Positions 1 to 9,012 of a stretch of 64,000 nt of DNA are shown here, piece after piece. Each line of letters starts with the position of its first letter. Position 1 is the stretch's first letter. The translations under genes and the position numbers were made by a program. A model generated the notes under the pieces. That model searched no databases, had not been told where the DNA came from, and saw only the letters and a program-made list of their open reading frames with translations. Source of the stretch: Pseudidiomarina sediminum DSM 21906 (GTDB lineage Bacteria; Pseudomonadota; Gammaproteobacteria; Enterobacterales; Alteromonadaceae); the NCBI RefSeq assembly GCF_000423165.1, contig NZ_AUHL01000006.1, positions 1-64,000 of the forward strand, given 5' to 3'.

Positions 1-6
1 AGTTTA

Positions 7-124
7 TGCCTGGCGGCAATAGCGAAGTGGAACCACCTGACCCATTCCGAACTCAGTAGTGAAACGCTTCAGCGCCGATGGTAGTGTGGGGCTTCCCCAT
101 GTGAGAGTAGGACACCGCCAGGCT
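7..124 (+). rRNA. rrf: 5S ribosomal RNA
   Basis: This is a complete 5S rRNA, the last gene of an rRNA operon whose 16S and 23S genes lie left of the window. The 5' end TGCCTGGCGG pairs with the 3' end CCGCCAGGC to form helix I. The conserved loop text CCATTCCGAACTCAGTAGTG and the AGAGTAGGACA segment are in the expected places, and the length is near the usual 120 nt. An intrinsic terminator follows within about 15 bases. The exact ends may be off by a few bases. Confidence 0.96.
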
Positions 125-136
125 TCAAATAAAAAC

Positions 137-170
137 ATCCCTCGTACGAAAGTACGGGGGATTTTTTATT
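137..170 (+). terminator. Intrinsic terminator of the rRNA operon
   Basis: An 11-bp stem (137-147 with 152-162, one T.G pair) closes a GAAA tetraloop and is followed by a T-rich tract. It lies just downstream of the 5S gene and should end the rrn transcript. Confidence 0.93.
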
Positions 171-190
171 TTGGGTGTTGTGCTACACGA

Positions 191-270
191 ACATGGGCAT
201 GTGACAAAATTGCCGGGAGCAATTTTGACCGCTGCGTGCAGCGGCCCGAAGGGCGGAGGGCAGGAGGCCC
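191..270. repeat. Cluster of consecutive short inverted repeats
   Basis: Five small perfect palindromes follow one another in 80 bases: ACATG/CATGT (191-202), CAAAATTGC/GCAATTTTG (205-227), GCTGC/GCAGC (231-242), GCCC/GGGC (244-254) and GGGC/GCCC (258-270). The block sits between the terminator of the intact 5S gene and a scrap of a second 5S gene. It could be a REP- or MITE-like insertion, or a structured leftover of an rRNA spacer. No open frame in it looks coding. Confidence 0.55.
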
Positions 271-278
271 GGAGTAAT

Positions 279-304
279 GTAGGACACCGCCAGGCTTCAA
301 ATAA
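279..304 (+). pseudogene. 3'-end remnant of a second 5S rRNA gene
   Basis: Twenty-six bases here exactly repeat positions 107-132, which are the last part of the intact 5S gene and the first bases of its trailer. Upstream of 279 the similarity stops abruptly, so only the 3' end of a second 5S copy survives. It still has its own terminator. Duplicate 5S genes at the end of rrn operons are common in gammaproteobacteria; this one has been truncated. Confidence 0.75.
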
Positions 305-308
305 GAAA

Positions 309-338
309 AAGCCCTCAGCTAACGCTGGGGGCTTTTTT
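309..338 (+). terminator. Second intrinsic terminator after the 5S remnant
   Basis: A 9-bp stem GCCCTCAGC (311-319) with GCTGGGGGC (324-332), a TAAC loop, flanking A and T tracts, and a six-T run. It resembles the first terminator in design but differs in sequence. Confidence 0.9.
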
Positions 339-371
339 GTTTCTGGTTCTTCGCTGCTTGCTGCTTGATCA

Positions 372-420
372 ACGAATAACGACTAACGACTAACGACTAA
401 CGAATAACGAACAACGAATA
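372..420. repeat. Heptamer tandem repeat (7 x 7 bp)
   Basis: Seven exact-length units of the form ACGAATA, ACGACTA or ACGAACA lie head to tail between the rRNA operon and the cytochrome b561 gene. No coding frame or known site explains it. The units are too short and lack spacers, so it is not a CRISPR. The rest of the 339-515 gap holds only AT-rich promoter-like sequence near 465-485. Confidence 0.85.
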
Positions 421-515
421 ACCATCCTATTAAATCGAACACTTCATGCTATTTTTCGCGCTATTCATCCTATAAATAAGAACTAAAATGGACCTCATTG
501 AAACACGAGGTTCTT

Positions 516-1082
516 ATGCTACGAAACACCACATCTAGCTATGGCTGGATCGCAATCCTTATTCATTGGCTCTCAGCATTTGCTGTTATTGGCTTGTTTG
601 CGCTTGGCTACTGGATGTTGACCTTAACCTATTATGACCCTTGGTATCGGCTTGGTCCTTGGTGGCACAAGTCCATAGGCATGTTATTGCTGAGTCTAAC
701 GCTCGCCCGGCTGGTTTGGCGATTCGTACAGCCCCGACCACAGTTGTCAGGTCGTGCGATCGAACGCTTTGCTGCGCACGCCGGACATACCCTGCTCTAT
801 ATCCTGCTGTTGGTGACGCTGATCAGTGGTTACTTGATCTCCACTGCTGAGGGGCGCGGTATCGCGGTGTTTGATTGGTTTGAGGTTCCTGCATTTATAA
901 CCTCAATACCGCAACAAGCGGATGTTGCCGGGGCGATCCATTGGTATGCAGCGTTAAGCCTCGTTCTACTTGCTACTGGCCATGCTCTTGCAGCTTTATG
1001 GCACCACTTTGCGCGTAAGCACAACACCTTGAAGCGAATGCTTGCGCCACAAGAAAACACTTCACTAGGAGATAAACGATGA
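516..1082 (+). CDS. yceJ: Cytochrome b561 family membrane protein (YceJ-like)
   Basis: A 188-residue integral membrane di-heme b-type cytochrome. Four hydrophobic helices are visible, with histidines placed for heme ligation (IHWLSAF near the N terminus, WWHKS, HAGHTLLY, and IHWY/ATGHAL in the later helices). Proteins of this family move electrons between quinol or ascorbate-like donors and periplasmic acceptors. The ATG at 516 is preferred over an upstream TTG at 498 because GAGG lies six bases before it. The stop overlaps the start of the downstream yceI-like gene by four bases (ATGA), the same pairing as E. coli yceJ-yceI, so the two are translationally coupled. The substrate is unknown. 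Confidence 0.88.
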   Translation: MLRNTTSSYGWIAILIHWLSAFAVIGLFALGYWMLTLTYYDPWYRLGPWWHKSIGMLLLSLTLARLVWRFVQPRPQLSGRAIERFAAHAGHTLLYILLLVTLISGYLISTAEGRGIAVFDWFEVPAFITSIPQQADVAGAIHWYAALSLVLLATGHALAALWHHFARKHNTLKRMLAPQENTSLGDKR

Positions 1083-1657
1083 AAACACTTATGTTAGCCG
1101 CTGTGATTGCAGCAACCTTAACCACAGGTATTAGCAACGCAAAAGCCGATGACTATGTGATTGACATTGAAGGCCAGCATGCCTTTATTCAATTCAAAAT
1201 CAGCCACATGGGATATAGCTGGTTACTCGGCGAGTTCACCGACTTTGAAGGCTCATTTAGCTACGATGAAGCGAACCCAAGTGCTGCTAAGGTGTCGGTA
1301 ACCATTGATACGAATAGTCTTGATAGTAACCACGCTGAGCGTGATAAGCACTTGCGTGGCGAAGATTTTCTCGATACTGCGAGCTATCCTGAGGCAACCT
1401 TTGTATCGACCAGTTATACCCCGAATGAAGATGGCACAGCGGCCTTGACTGGCGATCTTACCCTGCACGGCGTTACCAAGTCGATTACCATTGATGTGAG
1501 TGAAGTAGGTGCCGGGAATGATCCTTGGGGCGGCTTCCGTCGCGGTTTCGAGGGCTCAACCACGCTTACGCTAGCGGACTTTGGGATTGATTATGATCTT
1601 GGTCCTGCCGCACGGACCGTCGAAATGTACCTATCGATTGAAGGGGTGCGGCAGTAA
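1079..1657 (+). CDS. yceI: YceI family periplasmic lipid-binding protein
   Basis: A 192-residue exported protein with a Sec signal peptide (basic N terminus, hydrophobic stretch, cleavage near SNAKA around residue 23). The mature part is the YceI beta-barrel domain: the IDxxHAFIQFKISHMG start, the HAERDKHLRGEDFLD block, LTLHGVTKSI and the closing DFGIDYDLG block are all present. Family members bind polyprenyl or isoprenoid quinone-like lipids in a hydrophobic pocket. AGGAG precedes the ATG, which overlaps the cytochrome b561 stop. Working with a b561 cytochrome suggests a role with a membrane quinone, but this is inference. Confidence 0.9.
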   Translation: MKTLMLAAVIAATLTTGISNAKADDYVIDIEGQHAFIQFKISHMGYSWLLGEFTDFEGSFSYDEANPSAAKVSVTIDTNSLDSNHAERDKHLRGEDFLDTASYPEATFVSTSYTPNEDGTAALTGDLTLHGVTKSITIDVSEVGAGNDPWGGFRRGFEGSTTLTLADFGIDYDLGPAARTVEMYLSIEGVRQ

Positions 1658-1666
1658 GGAGCGAAA

Positions 1667-2818
1667 TTAGCGCATGGCCTTTTCGTAGGCATTTAACGCA
1701 GCTTGCGAGTTTCCTTCCGCTGCGTAAACGTGCGCTAAATCGAGCCAGACACGTTGTGAAGGCACTAACTCAGAGGCGCGCCGTAGGGCGCGCTCTGCTA
1801 ATGCCCACTCTTTGGCTTGCATCGCCATTTGTCCCATTGCTTGCAATAGCAGACCATCTTCCGGATGTTTTTTCAGTTGTGTTTGCAGATACTCTCGTAG
1901 CTCAACACCCGGCACCAGCAGTTGCTGATCCAGTAACTGTGCCAGTGTGATATCGCCCCGTTTAAGTCCCCGCGCTGCAACTTTGTCGGCAGCATCAAGT
2001 TGTTGAAACGTCTTCAGCGCACTGAGATAGGCGGCGCGTATTGGCGCATGACGGCGCTTTTCTCGAGCAAGGGAGCGCCAATGTTCTTCAAGTGCACTCG
2101 CGTTGCTACGACCAATGCTTAGGAAATGTTCCCGATAGGCCCGCGTCGTCAGCTGTTCAAGTTCAGTGGCCGTAAGTACCTCTAAGCGCTTGGCGTCCTC
2201 TAAACTTGCGATAAGGTCGTCCCAGCGATGTTGCTGCTCGTATACAGCTAGTGTTAAACGTAGCAGTTGTGGGTGCTGTGGATGCGCTTGGCGTAACTGC
2301 TTCAACTCGGCAAAGCGTTGCGCAGTGTGTTCAGGGTTTTGCTGAAAGCTAAATAAGACCTCTGCCAGCTGCAGTTGTTCTGGGTTTGGCGTATGGGTCA
2401 GCCAATCACGCGCTTGGGCGTAGTCCTGGTTTTGTGCAGCAGCATAGCCAGCAAATAGTGCGACAGTGCCGTCATGGCGTAACTGCCAGCTGCGATTAAA
2501 GGCACGCGAGGCATGCACTGAATCACCATTCACTAAAGCTGTAGCGCCTTCAGCAAAGGCTGCTTGCGCTTTGCTTGTGCGCCGTTGTCCGAACCATTTC
2601 ATGCCCCAAGCCGTGCCTTGGATCAGGCGCATGATAAAGCGCCATAGCACGCGTAAAACGATCAAGGTCAGGGTTAACAGAATGACTGCGGCGACCAAGC
2701 TGGTTTGAATGGTGTAGTTGCCTACGGCAATGAGTACGTAACCGGTATTGCCGTCCCAAAGCGGACCAATGAAGAGTCCTGCTACCAAAAGGAGAATGAT
2801 GATCCATGCATATCTCAT
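1667..2818 (-). CDS. hemY: HemY, heme biosynthesis-associated TPR membrane protein
   Basis: A 383-residue inner-membrane protein. Two N-terminal hydrophobic helices (about residues 3-20 and 40-62) precede a long alpha-helical TPR-rich part, with an alanine-rich repeat near residues 335-380 (WALAERALRRASELVP, then YAAEGNSQAALNAYEKA). It corresponds to proteobacterial HemY of the hemCDXY operon, not to the oxygen-dependent protoporphyrinogen oxidase of the same name. Its exact function is unsettled; a scaffold role in heme synthesis is assumed. The start overlaps the hemX stop by four bases, and it is the last gene of the minus-strand operon. Confidence 0.9.
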   Translation of the reverse strand: MRYAWIIILLLVAGLFIGPLWDGNTGYVLIAVGNYTIQTSLVAAVILLTLTLIVLRVLWRFIMRLIQGTAWGMKWFGQRRTSKAQAAFAEGATALVNGDSVHASRAFNRSWQLRHDGTVALFAGYAAAQNQDYAQARDWLTHTPNPEQLQLAEVLFSFQQNPEHTAQRFAELKQLRQAHPQHPQLLRLTLAVYEQQHRWDDLIASLEDAKRLEVLTATELEQLTTRAYREHFLSIGRSNASALEEHWRSLAREKRRHAPIRAAYLSALKTFQQLDAADKVAARGLKRGDITLAQLLDQQLLVPGVELREYLQTQLKKHPEDGLLLQAMGQMAMQAKEWALAERALRRASELVPSQRVWLDLAHVYAAEGNSQAALNAYEKAMR

Positions 2819-3954
2819 GGGCGTGCTCCTGTGGTGACCGCTTGCGCGTGACGGTTCAGAATCGCCAAGCTACGTAGTTGTTCTGGCAGTTTGGGCTGTA
2901 ACTGCTGATTGCGTAATCGGGTTAACTGTTCGGCTGTCCCGTCGAGCGGCAGTTCGGTTTGCCCGGCAAGCTCGCTAAGCAAGGCAAGCGCTTCAGTTAA
3001 GCTGGCTTGAAAGAGGCTGTCACTTTGGCTCAGTGCGGCTTGTTGGGCTAACTGCAGTTGCAGCAAGACACGTTGCTTACTGAGCTCGATAAAGGCTGCT
3101 GAAAGCTGCGGAGTAATGGGTTTGCTGCGATGTTGCACTTGGATCAATTGCTGAAATAGCTTGCCCATACTGGCTTTAAAGTGTTGGTACCAAGGCGCGT
3201 CTGCAGGGGTGGCAATCGCCTCGCTTACTAGGCTCGGTTGCACCATCTGCCAGTCTTGCTGCATTAAGTTGGCGCGTAAGCTGCTGAGGGTCATTGCGAC
3301 CTGTAAATGTTGATCGACGGCGATGCTATTGAGTGCGACTTTGTCATCATTAATCGCTTGGCGTGCGGCTTGGTAGGCCGGATTATTGAGTGCCGCCAAA
3401 TGGGTATCGGCCAGCGTTAGTAACTGTAGCGCTAACGGCGGTTTTTGGTCGATGTAGACTTTGTTGCTGGCCTGTTCAACCAATTGTCGAGCTTCGATCA
3501 CACGCCATGCGGTCGCCTGTGACACATCTAGTCCTGCCAGCTCAGCTTGAACCGCTTGTACAGCGCGTTGCAAATCGCTTTGCTCTTGCGCTTGTTGACT
3601 GACGGCTCGGCGTAAGCCTTGTTCTGTGTGTTGTAGTTGTTGCTCGATCTGACTTGGTAATTGTTGTTGCTGACGCTTAAGCTGTGTGAGTTCATCGTTT
3701 AATGCACTCAACTGGGTCGCTTGGGATTGTGCCTGTTGTTGCAGTTGTTGATTGGTCGCGAGCAGATCTTGGTAAACATAGCGGTACCCGAGCCAGCCTG
3801 CGGCAACACTCGCAATGACGAACAAGCTAATAATGATCCAAGCGATAGGCAGGCCGCGCTTCTCACGCTGTGTAGCGTTGGTGCTGCTTTCTTGCGTGTC
3901 TTCAGCAACGGTCTCTTCTGCTGGCATTGTTAAGTCTTTGGATTCGTTCGACAT
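2815..3954 (-). CDS. hemX: HemX, uroporphyrinogen-III C-methyltransferase-like protein
   Basis: A 379-residue protein with an acidic, Ser/Thr-rich cytoplasmic N terminus, one transmembrane helix (about residues 33-55), then a glutamine-rich coiled coil (about 65-130) and a helical periplasmic domain. It matches HemX of the hemCDX(Y) operon. Despite its usual name it has no methyltransferase motifs, so catalytic activity is doubtful; a structural role in the heme pathway is more likely. It starts three bases after hemD stops and overlaps hemY by four bases. The coding strand is unusually rich in Gln codons. Confidence 0.88.
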   Translation of the reverse strand: MSNESKDLTMPAEETVAEDTQESSTNATQREKRGLPIAWIIISLFVIASVAAGWLGYRYVYQDLLATNQQLQQQAQSQATQLSALNDELTQLKRQQQQLPSQIEQQLQHTEQGLRRAVSQQAQEQSDLQRAVQAVQAELAGLDVSQATAWRVIEARQLVEQASNKVYIDQKPPLALQLLTLADTHLAALNNPAYQAARQAINDDKVALNSIAVDQHLQVAMTLSSLRANLMQQDWQMVQPSLVSEAIATPADAPWYQHFKASMGKLFQQLIQVQHRSKPITPQLSAAFIELSKQRVLLQLQLAQQAALSQSDSLFQASLTEALALLSELAGQTELPLDGTAEQLTRLRNQQLQPKLPEQLRSLAILNRHAQAVTTGARP

Positions 3955-3957
3955 GGA

Positions 3958-4737
3958 TTAGACTTCCTTTGTTAATTGCAGGGTGCGCTGCCATGCTTCT
4001 ACCATAGCAAAACTTGCCGCACTATCGGCAACACTTGCGTTGTGTTGCATCGCGGTGGGTAACAACTGCTTTAATCGTTCACTGGCGACAACCCATTGAC
4101 AGCTCGTCAACCAAGGTAAAGCTTCACTAGGAACTTGCGCAAGGAAAGCACCAAGTTGTTCGGCACTACTGACCAAAATGGTATCCACGCGTTGTTGCCA
4201 GTGTTGTAATTGATCTGCTGGGAAGGTTTTCGTGATCCGCTGATACACCTCAAGGTATTCAATCTGAGCGCCGCGCGCGCGCATGGTATCGGCGAACAAC
4301 TCTCGCCCACCATGGCCGCGAACGATCAGCCAGCGTTGATCTTTGACCTGTTGCAACTCGGGTAGTTTTAACAACGCGTCACTGTTGTGCTCACGCCATG
4401 GGCAGGTAACCGGTTGCTGCACAACGTTGGCAATCGCCGCCGCCGAAACTGGACCGACGGCATACCAACGACAGCGCGGAAGCGCGTAACCCGGTGCCCA
4501 CGCTTGCGCTTGCTGCGCAAAGTATTGGGCGGCGTTGACACTCACCATTAATGCTCCGTCCCACGGCTGCGAGAGGATTTCGATCAAGCTATGCGCAGGA
4601 TCGTCATAACCTTGGATCGCAAGCATACTGGCACTTTCGATAGTGACTGGTATGCGCCCTGCTGCGGCTTGTCGCTGCAACATCTGTTCCAGCTCATCGG
4701 CTTGCGCAGGGGGACGAAGGATTAACAGGTGTTTCAT
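3958..4737 (-). CDS. hemD: Uroporphyrinogen-III synthase
   Basis: A 259-residue cytoplasmic enzyme that cyclises hydroxymethylbilane, with inversion of ring D, to uroporphyrinogen III, the branch point to heme and siroheme. Sequence in this family is poorly conserved. The N-terminal [12 protein letters not shown], the central [10 protein letters not shown], the [21 protein letters not shown] block and the late [12 protein letters not shown] block fit HemD. The start overlaps the hemC stop by four bases (ATGA), and hemX follows three bases on. Position in hemCDXY is the strongest support. Confidence 0.9.
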   Translation of the reverse strand: MKHLLILRPPAQADELEQMLQRQAAAGRIPVTIESASMLAIQGYDDPAHSLIEILSQPWDGALMVSVNAAQYFAQQAQAWAPGYALPRCRWYAVGPVSAAAIANVVQQPVTCPWREHNSDALLKLPELQQVKDQRWLIVRGHGGRELFADTMRARGAQIEYLEVYQRITKTFPADQLQHWQQRVDTILVSSAEQLGAFLAQVPSEALPWLTSCQWVVASERLKQLLPTAMQHNASVADSAASFAMVEAWQRTLQLTKEV

Positions 4738-5675
4738 GAGTGCAGTTCATTCTCCGCATAAACTTCAGTGAGAATTTTGCCCGCCCCACGCGACAACAGA
4801 TAATCAGCAAGCTCAATACCAAGCTGCTCAGCATCATCGCGATGACCGCGGATCTCACCTTCAATAATTTCACTGCCATCAGGTCGTCCAACGAGGCCGC
4901 GTAGATACACTTCGTCGCCTTCAAGTACGGCATAGGCGCCAATAGGTACCTGACAGCCACCTTGCAAGCGCCGGTTCATCGCACGTTCGGCTAACACACA
5001 GCTGCGGGTGGTTGGGCAAGTCAAAGGAGCCAACAAGGCTTTGGTTTGCGTATCGTCACTACGACACTCAATGCCGAGTACGCCCTGGCCATTTGCTGGT
5101 AAACAAATATCTTCGGGTAGACGTTGGCGAATACGTTCAGCTAAGTCCAAACGAATCAGTCCAGACGCGGCTAAAATAATGGCATCAAACTGACCATCGT
5201 CGAGTTTACCCAACCGAGTTTGTACATTACCGCGTAAGTCGTGTACCACTAAATGTGGGTACCGCGCCAAAATTTGACACTTGCGGCGCAAGCTACAGGT
5301 ACCGACGATGGCGCCTTCAGGCAGCTCGTCTAACGAAAAATAGTGGTTCGAGACGAAAGCATCACGCGGATCTTCACGTTCGCAAATACCAAAAAGCTCA
5401 AGCCCTGGTGGAAACTCGACGGGCAGATCCTTCATTGAGTGCACCGCCAAATCGGCGCGCCCTTCAAGCATGGCGACTTCGAGCTCTTTTACGAATAAGC
5501 CCTTCCCACCGATTTTGGCTAATGGGGTATCCAGAATAATGTCGCCTTTGGTGCTCATCGGCAACAGCTCAACGGTTAACCCGTCATGCAGTGCTTCAAG
5601 GCGTGCTTTAATATGCTCTGCCTGCCACATAGCCAAGAGGCTTTTACGTGTGGCGATGCGTAATGTAGTGCTCAT
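4734..5675 (-). CDS. hemC: Porphobilinogen deaminase (hydroxymethylbilane synthase)
   Basis: A 313-residue enzyme that joins four porphobilinogen units into hydroxymethylbilane. The [16 protein letters not shown] start, the SMKDLP motif, the CSLRRKCQ block, the [11 protein letters not shown] motif and the dipyrromethane-cofactor cysteine in [10 protein letters not shown] are all present. The start was placed at 5675 because GGAG lies seven bases upstream and the protein then begins as family members do. An upstream in-frame start at 5744 would add 23 residues and overlap cyaY. First gene of hemCDXY, two bases after cyaY, so the two may share a transcript. Confidence 0.96.
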   Translation of the reverse strand: MSTTLRIATRKSLLAMWQAEHIKARLEALHDGLTVELLPMSTKGDIILDTPLAKIGGKGLFVKELEVAMLEGRADLAVHSMKDLPVEFPPGLELFGICEREDPRDAFVSNHYFSLDELPEGAIVGTCSLRRKCQILARYPHLVVHDLRGNVQTRLGKLDDGQFDAIILAASGLIRLDLAERIRQRLPEDICLPANGQGVLGIECRSDDTQTKALLAPLTCPTTRSCVLAERAMNRRLQGGCQVPIGAYAVLEGDEVYLRGLVGRPDGSEIIEGEIRGHRDDAEQLGIELADYLLSRGAGKILTEVYAENELHS

Positions 5676-5677
5676 GC

Positions 5678-5998
5678 TTACTCCGCTGTTAGCGTGATCG
5701 ACTGTTCTGCTTGCTTGCTGCCTGACTCGGTCAATAATTCCCACAGCTCGGCACCCGTGCGATTATCAATCCACTGGCCGTCACGGTATTCAAAGTGATG
5801 ACCATTGAATTTGGTGGCAACCCACAGCTGTTGTAATGGTGGCTGTTTGTTAATTACCATCACGGTGCGGTTTGGGAAGGTAATTTCTAACAGGTCGCCG
5901 TCACACTCGCTATCGATATCGAGACCGGTGTTCTCAAAAGCCGCTTCAATGGCCCAAATAGTCGCTTCGGCGAGTTCATGATACTCGTTGTCGTGCAT
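5678..5998 (-). CDS. cyaY: CyaY, bacterial frataxin
   Basis: A 106-residue iron-binding protein that tunes iron-sulfur cluster assembly by IscS. The acidic first helix ([21 protein letters not shown], then [10 protein letters not shown]), the [20 protein letters not shown] sheet and the terminal helix match CyaY, and the length equals that of E. coli CyaY. The ATG at 5998 has AGGAG eight bases upstream; an earlier ATG at 6019 lacks one. It is divergent from lptM-lysA, as in enterobacteria. Closeness to the heme operon places two iron-using pathways side by side. Confidence 0.94.
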   Translation of the reverse strand: MHDNEYHELAEATIWAIEAAFENTGLDIDSECDGDLLEITFPNRTVMVINKQPPLQQLWVATKFNGHHFEYRDGQWIDNRTGAELWELLTESGSKQAEQSITLTAE

Positions 5999-6084
5999 GT
6001 CAACTCCTGATAATGACATTTGTGCGCTTCAATGCGATGATAGACGCACAATAAAATTGCAATTTACAAGGGTACAGTTTACCG

Positions 6085-6249
6085 ATGTTTAAGCTGAAAG
6101 TAATGCGTCCGATCATTGTAGCAGCTAGCTTGACCTTGGTCGCCTGTGGACAAAAAGGTCCATTGGAGATGCCGCCGCCGGCGGAGAAGAATCAGCCATC
6201 GACAGCTGCGGCCTCCCAACTACTACAGGATAGCGAAGTTACATCATGA
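6085..6249 (+). CDS. lptM: LptM (YifL) small outer-membrane lipoprotein
   Basis: A 54-residue lipoprotein found by reading the gap before lysA. The N terminus has basic residues and a hydrophobic run, then a lipobox (LVAC) with the acylated Cys at residue 21. It is followed by the family signature CGQKGPL and a Pro-rich tail. In E. coli, LptM helps the LptD/E lipopolysaccharide translocon assemble. The stop overlaps the lysA start by four bases (ATGA), the same order as in E. coli. No strong Shine-Dalgarno sequence precedes the ATG. Confidence 0.9.
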   Translation: MFKLKVMRPIIVAASLTLVACGQKGPLEMPPPAEKNQPSTAAASQLLQDSEVTS

Positions 6250-7499
6250 GTTTTACCTATCAAGGCAACCAATTATTTGCTGAAGACTGCGCCATTGCCG
6301 ACTTGGCCAAGCAGTACGGCACCCCTTTATTTGTTTACTCGAAAGCCGCAATTATCGAAAACTGGCAGCAGTTTGCGGCACATTGGCCAGCGCCTCATAA
6401 ACTTTGCTACGCAGTCAAAGCAAATTCAAACATTGCCGTTTTGAATGTGCTGGCGCGATTAGGCGCAGGTTTTGACATTGTCTCAGGTGGTGAGCTTGCA
6501 CGCGTTTTGGCGGCGGGTGGCAAGGCCAAAGATGTGGTGTTTTCTGGCGTCGGTAAAAGCCGTGAAGAAATTGCCTATGCGTTGGAGCAAGGTATCGGCT
6601 GCTTTAACGTCGAATCAGCAGCAGAGCTGGAGCGGATTCAAGCCGTGGCGGCCGAGCAAGGTTGTGTGGCACCTATTTCATTGCGGGTGAATCCTGATGT
6701 TGACGCGCAAACACATCCTTATATCGCGACGGGTTTAAAGGCCAACAAGTTTGGGATTGCGATGAGCGATGCCCGCGAGGTGTTCCGTCGCGGTGCCCAA
6801 CTGCCAAACCTTGATATGCGAGGTGTGGATTGTCATATCGGCTCACAAATTCTTTCTGCACAGCCATTTATGGATGCTTCAGAGCGAATGTTCGCGTTGA
6901 TCCGTGACTTGCGCGCCGAAGGTATTCAAATCACCCACCTCGATATGGGCGGTGGTTTTGGAATTCCATATCAGCATGAAGCCAAGCTAGATGTGAGTGG
7001 TTACTTACAATCATTACAAGAGCGCGCTAAAGAAATGGGTGATCTCACCCTGATGTTAGAGCCAGGCCGCTCGATTGTCGGCAATACCGGCGTGATGGTC
7101 ACTAAGGTTGAGTACTATAAGCCGGGTAGCGAGAAAAACTTCCTCTTGGTTGATGCCGGGATGAACGATTTACTTCGGCCATCGCTCTATAACGCCTACC
7201 ATGACATCGTTGCCGTGCAACGTCATGAGGGTCTTGATGAACCGCTCGTTGATGTGGTTGGCCCCGTATGTGAAACCGGCGATTTCTTCGGTCATGCCCG
7301 CCACTTAGCGGCTGAAGAAGGTGATTTACTGGCGGTAATGAATGCAGGCGCCTATGGTTTTACGATGGCCTCTAATTACAACACTCGGCCACGTGCTGCC
7401 GAAGTGATGGTGCACGGCGCGAGCGCAACACTCATTCGTGAGCGTGAGCCACTTGAAAGTTTATGGCAAGGGGAACATTTACTCGGAGAGGATGCGTGA
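6246..7499 (+). CDS. lysA: Diaminopimelate decarboxylase
   Basis: A 417-residue PLP enzyme that decarboxylates meso-diaminopimelate to L-lysine, the last step of lysine synthesis. The PLP lysine is Lys58 in [13 protein letters not shown], the Gly-rich [21 protein letters not shown] and the substrate-binding CETGDFF motif are present in the fold III order. It overlaps lptM by four bases at its start and the GTG of dapF at its end, so lptM-lysA-dapF is tightly coupled. Together with dapF it splits the DAP pool between lysine and peptidoglycan. Confidence 0.97.
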   Translation: MSFTYQGNQLFAEDCAIADLAKQYGTPLFVYSKAAIIENWQQFAAHWPAPHKLCYAVKANSNIAVLNVLARLGAGFDIVSGGELARVLAAGGKAKDVVFSGVGKSREEIAYALEQGIGCFNVESAAELERIQAVAAEQGCVAPISLRVNPDVDAQTHPYIATGLKANKFGIAMSDAREVFRRGAQLPNLDMRGVDCHIGSQILSAQPFMDASERMFALIRDLRAEGIQITHLDMGGGFGIPYQHEAKLDVSGYLQSLQERAKEMGDLTLMLEPGRSIVGNTGVMVTKVEYYKPGSEKNFLLVDAGMNDLLRPSLYNAYHDIVAVQRHEGLDEPLVDVVGPVCETGDFFGHARHLAAEEGDLLAVMNAGAYGFTMASNYNTRPRAAEVMVHGASATLIREREPLESLWQGEHLLGEDA

Positions 7500-8317
7500 A
7501 CTTTAGCAAAATGCATGGGTTAGGTAATGATTTCATGGTCATTGATAACGTAACCCAAACGATTTATGTGAATCCTGAGCAGATCCGTCAGTGGGCGGAT
7601 CGCCACCGTGGGATTGGCTTTGATCAATTGCTACTGGTCGAGCCGCCGTACGACCCTGATCTAGATTTTCATTATCGTATTTTTAATGCAGATGGCAGTG
7701 AAGTGGCGCAATGCGGTAATGGCGCGCGCTGTTTTGCCTTGTTTGTCCGGCATAAGGGCTTGAGTAACAAGCATCATTTGCGGGTCAGCACCAAAGCTGG
7801 GCAACTGGTATTGCACCATGAACGTGACGGACGTATCACCGTCGAAATGGGGATGCCGTTGTTTGCTCCCAGCGCGGTTCCGTTCAAAGCGAACAAAGAA
7901 GAACTGACCTATATTTTGCGGGTACAAGAGCAGACCGTGTTATGCGGTGTGATGGGGCTAGGAAACCCACATTGTGTAACCGAAGTGGAAGATATTTATC
8001 ATGCGCCCGTTGCTGTGCTTGGGAAAGCGCTTGCCACCCATGAGCGTTTCCCTGAAGGGGTGAACGCTGGCTTTATGCAAATTATGAGCCGTGATCACAT
8101 TAAGTTGCGCGTGTATGAGCGCGGCACGGGGGAAACTCAAGCCTGTGGTAGTGGTGCTTGCGCAGCGGCGGTCATTGGCATGCGCCAAGGCAAGCTGGAT
8201 GATACTGTGCGTGTCGAGCTTCCTGGCGGTAGCTTAACCATCCGTTGGCAGCCTGGTCAGCCAGTACGTATGACAGGGCCGGCGGAGCATGTTTTTGATG
8301 GACATATGAAATTATGA
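7496..8317 (+). CDS. dapF: Diaminopimelate epimerase
   Basis: A 273-residue PLP-independent epimerase that converts LL- to meso-diaminopimelate. The two catalytic cysteines are Cys73 ([10 protein letters not shown]) and Cys217 ([11 protein letters not shown]), at the positions known for the H. influenzae enzyme. I chose the GTG at 7496 as start: the protein then begins [12 protein letters not shown] as in the family, GGAGAGG lies just upstream, and the GTG overlaps the lysA stop. An ATG at 7463 would add 11 residues inside lysA. The end overlaps the DUF484 start by four bases. Confidence 0.96.
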   Translation: MNFSKMHGLGNDFMVIDNVTQTIYVNPEQIRQWADRHRGIGFDQLLLVEPPYDPDLDFHYRIFNADGSEVAQCGNGARCFALFVRHKGLSNKHHLRVSTKAGQLVLHHERDGRITVEMGMPLFAPSAVPFKANKEELTYILRVQEQTVLCGVMGLGNPHCVTEVEDIYHAPVAVLGKALATHERFPEGVNAGFMQIMSRDHIKLRVYERGTGETQACGSGACAAAVIGMRQGKLDDTVRVELPGGSLTIRWQPGQPVRMTGPAEHVFDGHMKL

Positions 8318-9012
8318 GTACCGAAGCAAAAAAATGCGTGCCCGATGCTGTTGTAGATGACAGCCTCATCGCCGCTTATTTGGAAGAGAACCCTGACTTT
8401 TTTGATCGTCACCCACAGTTGCTACAGCACTTGTCGGTACGCCACCAAAGTAAAGGTGCGGTGTCTTTGGTCGAACGGCAACAGCAAGTGCTACGTCAGC
8501 GGGTACAGCAGCTCGAAGAGGAAATTACAGAGCTGATGGTGACCGCTCGGCGCAACGAAGAGTTGTTTCGCTATTTCAGTGAGCTCTATGTGAAGTTGTT
8601 ACAGAGCCGCTCGATTGATGAGGTAATGGATAGCCTACAACTGACGTTTTCTGAGCAGTTGCAAATGCCCGCCTTAACCTTGAAGTTTTTTGACAGTCCA
8701 CTTGATTTAGAAGCTCAGTTTACTTTCGCTGCAGACACTCACAAGCAGCTGTTAAGTAAACGTTTTCAAGAAGACAGTATTTACTTAGGGCGGTTAACGC
8801 GGGACGAGCAACGACTGCTGTTTCAGGATGAAAACATTGGCTCGGTGGTACTGTTGCTGTTAGGTGAGCAAGGCGAACTTGGCATGCTGGCGATTGGCAA
8901 TCATGACGCGGGCCATTTTGAGCCAGCCATGGACACCTTATTGGTAAAACAGCTGCAAGTGCTGTTAAGCCTGATCCTGCCACCGCTGTTAAACCATCAT
9001 GAAACTGCTTGA
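8314..9012 (+). CDS. DUF484 family GAF-like protein
   Basis: A 232-residue cytoplasmic protein of the DUF484 family. It opens with the family's typical [18 protein letters not shown] segment, then a coiled coil (about residues 50-85: [19 protein letters not shown]) and a GAF-like domain to the end. Its function is unknown. It lies between dapF and xerC in many gammaproteobacteria, as here, overlapping dapF by four bases and xerC by 14. The conserved position suggests some link to XerC or cell-wall synthesis, but nothing in the sequence proves it. Confidence 0.88.
   Translation: MSTEAKKCVPDAVVDDSLIAAYLEENPDFFDRHPQLLQHLSVRHQSKGAVSLVERQQQVLRQRVQQLEEEITELMVTARRNEELFRYFSELYVKLLQSRSIDEVMDSLQLTFSEQLQMPALTLKFFDSPLDLEAQFTFAADTHKQLLSKRFQEDSIYLGRLTRDEQRLLFQDENIGSVVLLLLGEQGELGMLAIGNHDAGHFEPAMDTLLVKQLQVLLSLILPPLLNHHETA

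Noticed and set aside
372-420. CRISPR array
   Set aside because: Seven-base units without spacers and no cas genes in the window.
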